DNA of 64,000 bases from Amia ocellicauda. Its lineage: Eukaryota; Chordata; Actinopteri; Amiiformes; Amiidae. The notes below the pieces were generated by a model, which was given only the letters and a program-made list of their open reading frames with translations, searched no databases and was not told the DNA's origin. Each line of letters starts with the position of its first letter. The first letter of the stretch is position 1. The position numbers and the translations under genes were made by a program. The stretch lies in contig NC_089851.1 of assembly GCF_036373705.1 (NCBI RefSeq), forward strand, positions 2,945,920 to 3,009,919. The letters run 5' to 3'. Shown here in pieces: positions 12,301-23,900 of the stretch.

Positions 12301-15300
12301 CCGACGGGAGACACCACCACATCGACATCTACAACGACGGCACCTGCTCCTTGATCATCACGGCCCTGACGCACAAAGACACAGGTGTCTACACCTGTGA
12401 GCTGTCCAACCAATTCGGCAAGGCCTCCCACAGCGCCAAAGTGACCGTGGGGAGCCCCCGGGACGTGCCCAGCCGGAAGACCCAGGCAATCTCTTACGGT
12501 TACAGTGCCGATAGCGAGCCGGAGAGCTCCTCGGGCAGCGAGATGGATGAGTCCCTGCGGAGAGCGGGGAAGAGGCTGCGGAGGCTCCTGAGGACCCGGC
12601 TGTCTCAGGACATGCCGGACGTGGAGGAGGAGCCCTTCGTGAGCGCCGACGAGGGAGACCTGGAGGCGGCCGATGAGCACACGTACAGGGAGGATGACAA
12701 GTACATCTACATCAAGTTCGACACCCTCGCCGAGGCGCAGGTGGCCTCCCGGCGCTTCCAGGAGATGTTCACCGCTCAGGGGGTTCCCATAGAGACTGAG
12801 ATCCTGGAGGAAGGCCTGCGCAAAGTGGAGCTTCGCATTATGAAGATGCCGCCCCTCCTGGCTGACGACGGTTCTCTTACCCCCACGACGGAAAAGGAGC
12901 AGCCTGCTTTCATGGCAGCTGGCTCTGGTAAGTCTGCTCCTCATGTTGACACTTACCAAACTTAGTTGCTTACTAGACTTCAACTAATTTTTAAGGGTTA
13001 CATAGCAGTTTACAACTCGCAGGGTGTGATGAAAAAAAGATGAAATGTCCCATTTCAGGATAATACATAGTTCTTGATTTTCGCTGTGGCTTATCCTCCT
13101 CCTGTCCACAGCTCCCCCTGTGTTCCTGACCGAACTGCAGAGCCAGGATGTGCCGGACGGCTACCCGGTGAGCTTTGACTGTGTGGTGAGCGGCAAGCCC
13201 CCTCCGTCCATCCGCTGGTTCAAGGACGGCAAGCTGATCGAGGAAAACGACCACTACATGATCAACGAGGACCAGGAGGGCTGCCACCAGCTCATCATCA
13301 CTGCCGCGCTGCCCAGCGACATGGGTGTCTACCGCTGCATGGCCGAGAACTACAGCGGCATCGCCTCCACCAAGGCTGAGCTTAGGGTGGATGGTGGGTA
13401 CTCCGCTACATCACTCCTCTTGGTCGTGCCCAGCTAGACGGGCGTTTTGTAAATACTTATTTTGTTGGAGCAAAACAGAGCAACAAGAAGCCTCCAAAAA
13501 ACCCAGAACAATTTGGTCAAAACCCTATTTGTTCTCTCGCTTCACAGCTGGGTCCTCGCAGTTCCTTCATGGAACAATTTAATTTAGCCTTTGCTTTCTG
13601 TTCTGTTTTTGCAACTTATGTAATTTGTGTTAATAATACATTATTGCAAATGCCAGTACAACAGTGAGACCTGCTCAAACTACAGATTCGTTAAGATATA
13701 ATCTGACTAGTCCACCAAAAAACACATCTCTGAGGAGATGACTGAATGCTCCCTTTGCCTTTCGCAGATTGATGCTTACTGTTATTTTATCTTCCCTCTG
13801 TAGTCTCCTGCAGCTCTGATTATGACACAGCCGCCGATGCCACTGAGACCTCGTCCTACGTCAGTGCCAAGGGCTACCTGTCCAGGTGAGACTCTCAGCA
13901 CTGCCACACCGCACAGCCAGGCCAGGGCTTCTCTTTGCTTAGGGCACAACAGAAGCCTATCCTCCACCATGTGCTGTGGTTTGGATTCTGGGCCTCCAAG
14001 GCTGTTGAACAAACAGTAAACTGATTGAAAAGGACAAGGCTCAGAGCGCAGACCTGCTGAACTCTGGCTGTAATGGATGGAGATGAGTGAAAACATTACG
14101 TGTGGCTGGGATTGTGCTTTCTTCCTTTCCCTTGCTTTTCAAAGTAGATAACTGTGCCAAATTAATAATTCACAGTATTTATTTTTCTTTCTCCCATTTG
14201 TGTGAGCAGGGAGCAGGAGGGCATGGAGTCCATGACTGAGGAGGAGCATCTTCCTCAAGTGGTAGACGAGCTGCATGACGTCCACGTCAGCCCCGGGGCG
14301 CCCATCGCCAAAATGCACGTCAAGGTGAAAGGTCAGTTACACACAAACTCATTCCCAATTCCTTTGTTTCATGGCTTGGCTTTGCAACTCCTTTTGTGTA
14401 TCAGTGCTCAAATTGTTAATGCTCTTCAGCAGAGCGACCAGAAGCTTTCAAACCAGTAGCAGGAAGTGGTGCTGTGCAGGTCAACAACCCCTTTGGGCCC
14501 ATCTCTTCACATTAGGAAGGCTGTAGAATCGTGTGATATGAAGCAATGCCTTTTTTGTGAATGACACCCTGTCCCTTTATAATCAAGAGAGATGGTCCTG
14601 AAACTTCGTAATGCTCCTCTAGGACCACATCTACAGTGCCGTGTCAGTTCACCGCATTGGCAACAAAACAGGCCACCAAGAGGCTTAATGGCCATCAGTG
14701 AGCTACTGGCAATCGACCTTGGAAGCCCACAGTGGACTAAGCAGCATGATCCCTTTCTCTTGTGTTTGGTGGCCCTCAGGTTACCCCGCTCCTCGGGTGT
14801 ACTGGTTTAAGGACGGCCAGCCCCTGCGGGCCTCGGACCGGGTTCTGGTGAGTGAGGACAAAGGCCTACATGCCCTGGAGATCCTGGAGGTGCGGCGAGA
14901 GGACGCAGGGGAGTACTCTTCCTACATTACCAACTCCGCCGGATCGGCCTACTCCTCAGCCAGGATTATCGTGCAAGGTACGCTCCGGCTGTGCCCATTC
15001 ACCAACCGGCTCCACTTACTCATGTGTGTTAGACATCCCTTACTGTGTCTGACAGCGATCTGAAGCTCTCTGTCCTCCTCTGCTTTCGCCAGGTCCAGGC
15101 GAACGAGGGACTGAGGCCGACAAGCCAGAGGCCGGGAAAGTCAAAGGTAAAGAGACGCCTTGTGTTAAAGCCGCCCATCACGTGTTTATTTCAAGAGACG
15201 GCCTCTGCCATGAAGTACAACACTGCGCTGGGTAGTCAGCAGATGAGCTGTTACACTGACACATGTCTGTTTGTTGGTTTCCTTCTGAAAAGGCGTGAAG

Positions 15301-17866
15301 GAGATGCTGGTGCCCCCCCGCTTCCTGGAGAGGTTCACCAGCAGGAGTGTGAAGACCGGCTCCAGCATCACCATGTCTGTGAAGGTGGAAGGTAGGCCTG
15401 GCTGTGGGAAGAGTGAGCGCTAGGGGCTGACGCTGCTGTGCCCTGAGGACAGATCCTGAAGTGCTGCTCCCGTGTCCCCCCAGGCTCCCCCCTGCCCATG
15501 ATCACCTGGCTGAAGGAGGAGTCGGCCGAGGACGTGCTGTGGATCAAGCCCGACACGCCCGGGTTCAAGGTGGCCAGCTCCCAGCGGCAGCACAGCCTGA
15601 TCCTGTTGGATGTGGGCAAGGAGTACTCCGGCACCTACACCTGCATCGCCACCAACAAGGCGGGCCAGTCCATCTGCACGGCCGTCCTGGAGGTGGTGGA
15701 CGGTAAGGGACTCGAGAGGCCGACAAGTACACATCGCCAACGCCGCCCATACAACCCCCATCAGAGAGCAAAACATGGCGCCCGGTCCCCATAATCAATA
15801 CGATTGATAAACTATTGATTTTCTTCTATACAACTGCCTAACCCAGATCAGTGCACCCAATGAGGTGGAGGCTCATGGTGGTGTTGTAGCGTTGACATCC
15901 TGCTTCTTTTCCAGGACCAGAAGAGGAGCCTCACGCAGAGGAGAGGAAAACCAAGACCATCCATACGTTTGCTCAGGAGTGAGTTTCAGCAACGTGCCCC
16001 ACAAACACTTATATACCACCCAAACTCCAAAATCACAGCCCGTAGTGTGCAGATTGAACCTCACTGTGATCTCTAAGGCTAGGGTTTTGGTTGTACACCT
16101 ATTGCTACATTGTGTAATTCGGGGATTTTGGTATTCCACAAATGGTTAGAGCAGTTGTCCTCACCTCTGGTCATGGAGAGCGCCTGTGCCTAAATTACTT
16201 AATTAGACACTCAATTAAAATATAATTGCATATTGTACCTGATTATTACTACCTGTTAAATTATTGGAAATAGTTCAGATATAGATATAATTAACAAATA
16301 CTGGAGAATCTGATAACCATTAGTTGAGGATGTGGAGTTTAGATAATACCTATGCCATGCCTTATGTAATTAACGTGACAGTGAATAATACAGTTGCTAG
16401 CTTTCACAGATTTCTGTAAATGGTGTGAAATCTGACTGACCATATATTCCTCAGGAGAGAGGACTTCTTAAGCATTTTATTTAATCTCATATGTTAATGT
16501 GCAAATCTTTACTTAAAAGGATCGACGAGGAGACACTAAATGAAGTGAGAGAACAAGTGAAAGGGTGAGTCTGAGCAAACACAGTTCACGTCACAAGACA
16601 CCTAATCCGGATCTTGATGTTTGACATAATTCTGTCATCTCATGTTTGATTTCCTATTGATGAAGGTATGATGCAAATCCCCTAATGCTGAATAGTCATA
16701 TCATCTGTTCTTTCCTCATACACATGTAGTAATTTATTAATGGTCACTGAAGGTAAAAACCCTTGTCATCACACAGTGGCGGTTGTGACTTTTCCCCTCT
16801 GTGTTTCAGTGTCCTTGGTATCACAGTGCAGTCCCCAGAGACAGAGACCAGCACTGGAGCATCGGAAAAGGGTAAGAAAACATGCTTTTAAAATATATAT
16901 TATTACATTGTTGTTAGCATGTCTAATTAATGGTCCTTTTTGTTTGTGGGATAGGGAATTCTAATATCACCACAGTGAGAGAGAGACAGATATATAGATC
17001 GAAATACATATAGATACACAAATATTGATGCAATGAAACAATTAAGTCTTGACTAGTTCCTTACTAGGAGCTACCAGTGGGTCCCCCAAACCAATACGAG
17101 AACCTCACACTGATTGGCTGCCTTCACACCCCTCTTTCTGATTGGCTGTCTTCACACGCCTCACACTGATAGATTTGAACACTTCATATTCCTCAGGAGG
17201 TCAGCAGTGAGCCACAGGTTCAGCTGGGTACAGTTTTATTCGCCTCCTCTATTTTCATTTTCTTCCCAAGGAAAATCTGCTGAGGGTGACGGGAGCAAAG
17301 CAATGGGCCCGTATCTGGGCGAAGTGGGTACAGAGGAGTTCCTGCAGAAGCTGACCTCCCAGATCACAGAGATGGTGTCAGCCAAGATCACCCAAGGTGA
17401 GCAGGACCTGCCTGGGAATGTTCCACTGAGATCCATTAACTAGGGGAGTGCTGACCGTTGTGGTTGGAGTTGTGATTGGGTTTGTGGGGCAGGGGTTGGG
17501 GATGGGGGTATGGGGGGACACTATGTTTTTTCCTCAGTCACTCAGCAGCACAGATTAATATATTCATGCATCAGTTAATCCAATAGACTCACACTTCTCT
17601 CTTCAGTGTGTCATGTTTAACCCTTTCACTGGCACTCACGGGAACAGACATTAGAGAAGAAAAACCTTGATGGCTGCCCACACTCTCTCTGAACTACAGG
17701 GGTCAAAATACAAAATCAGGTCATTTGACCTGATAGTTATATGAACATTTCTGTAAAACAGGAAATTACATTGGAAGTATTTAATATTGTTATGCCTTTA
17801 TACAAGAGAAACTGGAGATTAAAATGTATAATTCAATAAAAATAAAAAATAGCACTATATTTAAAA

Positions 17867-17908
<42 letters not shown>

Positions 17909-20900
17909 TTGATTTCTTAGCAGACAGCTTTTATAAGGATACTGGAGTTCAGTGAAGACAATTGCAACTCAATTCAACAGATTGTAGTTGAGATGTTACA
18001 CAAGCTCTGATATGGAGATAGTGCTACAACCTTTCCTCCCTCAGTGTGCAGAGCAAGAGAGGAAGGGCAGCCTGGCAATTGTAAATAACGAGTCTGTGAT
18101 GATTAGGATGCCCCTTGTCATCTTGTTTCTGCCTGTGAAGCATCTTAAAGCACTTTTTCCCCATTGTTTTGGATTTCCTAAATCTAAACCCCAGCCTGGA
18201 GTGTGACATTGGCATGACAAGGCAGCAGAAAATGCTCAATCTTAATTTATTTACTATTGCTTCCCTAGAGACATATAGGCTATAAAGGTTTACTTGCAGT
18301 GCAGTTTTTGTAAGAAATAAAAAGGAAAGTGAAACATCTGAATAATTAAACCAGTGCAGAGCTGGTCACGGTTAAGATGACACATTCTTCAGTTCTTCCT
18401 CCGTGTTCAGTCATTTTCTGCCGTCTTCCTCATCCAATCCAATGTAACTGAGTAACAAATACCCCCCCCCAAACCCCTGTTAACATGGATTAATGTCCGT
18501 CTGTGGTCGATGATTAATATTTTCACACCCTCTGCCTAGATGCTGGGTGGGAATTTGACAATGCCACCCCCTCCCTCATTCCTTCACTCATTCATGTATC
18601 CATCCACTCACTGACTCATTCAATCATTCATTTGTTATTCAGACAGCCTTACCAATCGTCAAGTGCTCCAGTGGATGAGGTCATGGCCCAAAGTTTACAG
18701 TATGTATCTACTGTACCTTCAGGCTCAGTATTTATATGTAGAGAGAGATATAGATCTGATCACTTCTCTTATCTTTTTAATCTATATAACCTCCACTTCA
18801 CAAACACACACTGTCGCCCGTAACCCAGCGAGGAGGGCTGGAGGATCATGGGATTCTTTTGACTTTACCATCTAGCTTTTCCTGCATTTTGTTTTCTGGA
18901 CACACAACTCCCTTGTCTTTCAGACCCAATACATTACCTATTTAAATACATCCTTAGACTGTAATTATTGCAACATCTTTTCCACTGACCTCTCTTGTAC
19001 ATTTGTATAAACTTTTTTTTCTTCCAGGTTTAAACTGTTCTATACATATCTTCCAGTCATGTTCATGTAAGGTTGCAAAGATAACTTCACTTGTTGTATA
19101 TAAATATACTGTAAAACTTCAATTAAACACCCCCGGCGTTTATTCCAAATAATGTATTTATTCCTGGCATCAATTAGAGATCGGTATTTGTATTAAACAT
19201 TCATAAATAACAAGACATCGCGGACTCATGCAGGGTGAGAAGAGCCTGAAACATTGCTTCATTGTAGAAGTAGGCTAATAGGCCAGGCTTTCATTTATTT
19301 ATTTTTGTAATTGTTCTTATTTTTTAATAATTTGCTTTCCAAAGATGCAAACAAATCACATTCAATGTATGGTGAACTATACACTGGATTGAAAACAAGA
19401 TACTGGTAATTCTGTTAGCAGTTTGAGATTCGATATAGTGTGAACTCTCGCTAAATAAACACAAAGCACTTCAACAAAACTATGTAAATATGCTTTAAAC
19501 CATCAACATTATACTTCATTAATACATTGTTTATGTTGCAGTTGACAGTTCAATCACTACAATCAACAACAATACAACTAGACAACTATGTATATATATC
19601 GTTAAAGTGAAAAATAAATTAATAAAAACACATGATGGTGTTTTTTTAATTAATATATGGTATATATATTTACTGAAAACAAGAAAGTTTACGTAAATAT
19701 GTTGTGGAAGGTTCTTTCAAATGTGTTCATGCATCTTTAGAAACTGTATCGATTTCCCTTTTGTTTATTTATAAAATATTGTCGAGTTTCCTGGCGTTTA
19801 TTAGAGACCGGCTTTTGTTTACATGATTATACAAATAAACCCGGCGACATTGGAGACTGGCTAATATTTGAGACCCGGCGGGTATTGGAAATTTTACGGT
19901 ATATCATGTAATATATATTTATTTGATTGTATCACTTGTGCATGTCACTGGGACAATAACTGACAGCAACAACACAAAATACAATTAAAAATGATGGCTT
20001 CCAGCTCCCCCCCGATGGGTGAAGACAGCGTCCGTTGTCCTGTGAAACGCACATTGAGACATGACTCTTCACTTTTCACTTTCACTTTTTTCCCAGTTTT
20101 TATCTACTTTCCTCTTGTGTGGGTGGATGTGACACTAGAAATACTTTCACACCTCATGTCTTTGAGTTCTTTCTCCAGAATTAGTTCTGTTCCTGTTGTA
20201 AATTAAAGCATCAGCAAGTTTTCCCACCCTTTGTATACGCTGGTGTCTGTGATAATGCCTCACTCACTCCATTAGGGATGACATTGTAACCCTGCCTGGA
20301 GTAAAGTGCTAGTTGGCCTAACTGATTGCCTAGCTGCCAACCGGCCCTGTGAGTTGCTGTTAACAGGGCTGCCTGTTGTTGCAGCGTCCCTCCGGGTCCC
20401 GGGGGTGGACAGCGATGACGAGACCAAGACTCCCTCCCCATCCCCTCACCATGGCCGATCGCGACCTTCCTCCCTCATTGCAGAGTCTTCCTCAGAGTCT
20501 GACGAAGGGGAGGCCAGGGGAGAGGTATGTGTGGACCCTGCCAGCATCTCCTTCGCAGTGTTTGTCTGCAGCGTGCTGAAGAGTCTGCTGCCCGTTTCTT
20601 CCTGAGGAGACGTGTTTGTGTACTGTGCACAGCGAACTGTGCTTGAAGGACAGTTGTGGAGATTAAAAGCACAATGCACACTCTATTAATAGTGTACCTT
20701 CACATAGACAATATTTAATCCCGTTATACAAGCACAGTCATAAGTTTGAGTGAGTATACAAAGCTATATTTGCCCCTTTTTCCTCCTGAGATGCCTTTCT
20801 ATGTTTTGGATTTGCTTAGACCGTATAAATCATGCATGACAGTGTCAAGTCAAGTGAAAAAGCAGGAAGAAGTGTTGAATTGATTTAGTGTTGACTACAT

Positions 20901-23900
20901 TCTGTGCCTCTGCAGATGTTTGATATCTATGTGGCCACAGCAGACTACACCCCTATCGCTGGCCATAAAGAGGCCATCGCCCTGAAGGAGGGGCAGTACG
21001 TGGAGGTCCTGGACTCAGCCCACCCCCTCAAGTGGCTCGTCCGTACCAAACCCACCAAATCCACTCCCTCCCGACACGGCTGGGTCTCCCCGGCATACCT
21101 GGACAAGAAACTTAAGGTACCTTGTGCTGTACATCTACTGGGTTCTACCAGGCTCTGCAAGGGTTTCAGGACAGTGGGAAAGAAGTGTTTAGACTTTGGA
21201 TTGACAGCCCTGTCAAATTTAGTGTCAGCACTAAAAATTCAATCAACAGTTACCTTTTATGTGTTGTGTTGCAGTTGTCTCCAGACACGCCGGTAGGAGA
21301 AGTCCCAGAGGTCGTGGGAGAGCAAGTCTTGGAGCAGGAGTACAGGACCCGGCTGTGGTGAGTGACCATGGGGAAACCCAAACCAGCACAAGCCCCTCAG
21401 AGTCAGTACCTCGGAAAGCAGCCTGCAGATTTAATTCCACTCGGTGAAGCTGTCATGTATTCTTCCATGATAGTTTCCAATTCATAATAAAGATGTAACT
21501 GTCCACCCGTATGTTGTGGCCATTCTAACACCATAGCATATCGCCAGTTGGGCCTGGTTTGTACTGTTGTCTTTCTCTCTTCCACCCCCTTTGCAACACT
21601 GAATCTACTATACTATCTTGGTTTCTATACCAATGCATGATTTATCACAATGTCACCTGGCTTTCTTACACTGTACTGTGGTCATACCAGTCAGCTTATA
21701 TAAGGGTGTTTTTTAGAACAATCCACACACTTTATTTTTGTTCCTCTGTGTCATATGCTGTATCGTGTGTTCCATTGTTTTTTGTGTGTGTTTCTGTCCC
21801 CAGTAACCTTCTCCAGGAATTCATAGCCAGCGAGGAGGAGTTTGTGCAGGACATGGATTTCTTTGTCTCCCATCACTTGCAGCACGTAAACTCCAGCCCG
21901 GACCTGCCTCCTGCCATCGCCAGCCAGAAGGACGCCATCTTCAGGAACGTCGATGACATCAGTGCTTTCCACAGCAGGTGAGGGTCCAGTATTGGCAGCC
22001 ATGTTCCCAGTTTGCAGTGCGGAAATGGTTGAGATGTATGTCTGATTAAGATACAGGGTTTGGGTCTCATTGTTCTTCTCCTTGATAGTCTTCTTTTCTG
22101 CTTCTCCTTCTTCACAGAGATCTTGCTTTTTGTTCTTGTTTTATTAATCTGCACTTAAGTGCTTTGTGGAGTTGCGTGTTTGTTGTCCTCCATTGTGCTG
22201 GCTTATTGCTTGTCTGGAATATCAGTGATCATTTATTCCGGTGGAGAATGTATGTGACACATGACTGAAAGTGTGTGGGGTAAATAGATGGCATGTCTTT
22301 AGAGAGAGATCCTGCGGCACTTGCCTCAACTCACTCCTCTCCTTTTTCTCTCTCTTCCCTCTCCTCTGCTTCCTCTCTTCCTCTCTTCCTCTCCCCTCTC
22401 TCTCCATACAGCACCTTGCTCCCAAGCCTGAGCGAGTGTGACACCGATGACGACGTGGCCATGCGATTCATTAAAAACACAGACGGCTTTGAGAAGTACA
22501 TCCAGTACCTGGTGGGGAGGGCGGGGGCAGAGACTGCCTTAAGCAACAAATCGGTCCATGACTACTTCAAGGTAAAATATCTTTGTTCCAGTATTGTGTG
22601 GCTTCCCTTTTGGACAACGTGACCTTGTTTCCCCTGCCCTCGAAGCACAAGGATTTTGTGGAGGACCTTTTTATTTTTCATTATCTTGCCCCCCTTGTGA
22701 CACAGAAATACACAGAGACAGAGCTGGCGAATGAAGCCCATCCCATTCAAAGTTACCTGGAGAGGCCGCTGGACAGGATCCAGAAGTACAAGTCCCTGCT
22801 CAAGGTGAGGGCGGCTCATTTCCTGACACGTCTGCAAAGATGTTCTCGGTCCTCTCTCCGTCTGGCCAGGTTCCCGATCAGAAGGACTGGGGGATCTGGT
22901 TCATCACTGCGGAAACACTGCCAAACTTCACTCCTGAGTTTATGACATCAGTCTGATTTAGGCATTTAGACTAGTCCGGTACCAGCAGTCTTCCAACCAG
23001 TCCTCAGCACAGGTTACAACGTCTGAATAATAACCATCTGTCTCTGTCTCTGCAGGAGCTCATCAGGAACAAAGCATGCAATGGTCAGAACTGCAGCCTG
23101 CTGGAGGAGGCCTACGCCATCGTGTCGTCTCTGCAGCGCCGATCTGAAAACACGCACCACGTCTCGCTGATTGAGAACTACCCCGCCACGCTGGAGGTCC
23201 TTGGAGAGCCCATCCGACAGGTGCGGTAACACCCACAACCCATCAGGTCATACGACATATAGTTACTGAGTGTTACGTAAAGCACGGGTTCAGCAAATCC
23301 TTAGGAACCCAGTGTGACACAAATGTCGAATACAGAGGACTGGTAAGCTATATGTGCTTGACATAAAACTCACAAAATGGGTTCTTAGGGGGTAAACAAG
23401 TGTCAGTGTGTCAGTCTTGTCTTCAGCTGTGATTTTGTTATTGGGATTGTTGTTATTGCTCTTGTGAATCCGGTACTGGCTTCAGTTGAGCCACAGTGGC
23501 CTCACACCTAGTGGCCTCTGTTACTTTGTTTGACGGTTGAGAAGCGGTTTTATGTCTCCCGCCTCTGTCTGTATCTGTCTGTCAGCCTCTGTCTGCACAT
23601 CCTGGTAGGCTGTTGGCCTCGGACTTCTCGTATGTGACCCACTCCGCCCCATGCCTGAATATTTTTCCAGATAAGAATTTGGCCCCTGGTCCTGGTCTTG
23701 TTTTCAGTGTTCAGTTGAGCAGGGCCTTGCTCCTGATTTGGTCCCTGCTTCCCCTTCAGTTTGTCATGCCCCAGTAGAGCTTGGCCCCGTGGCACCTGCT
23801 CCTGGTTTGATTGATTGTTGCTGGGTTATTGTTATTGTGCTTAGGCTGAGCCATCATCTCCATGTAGGCTACACAATATCCCATCACCTCTGGGTAGTAC

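Larger units (their letters stand above)
17397..20384 (+). other. OBSCN intron, 3 kb, repeat-rich
   Basis: Contains an ATT microsatellite with an adjoining L2/SINE-type tail (17866-17936) and an ~0.8-kb inverted-end DNA transposon (19107-19901). There is a C8 run near 18463. No exon was found. Confidence 0.65.

Noticed and set aside
11964..12983. 339-codon minus-strand open frame
   Set aside because: Exact antisense shadow of the GC-rich IQ/Ig exon of obscurin; no recognisable domain and no minus-strand splice or start context.
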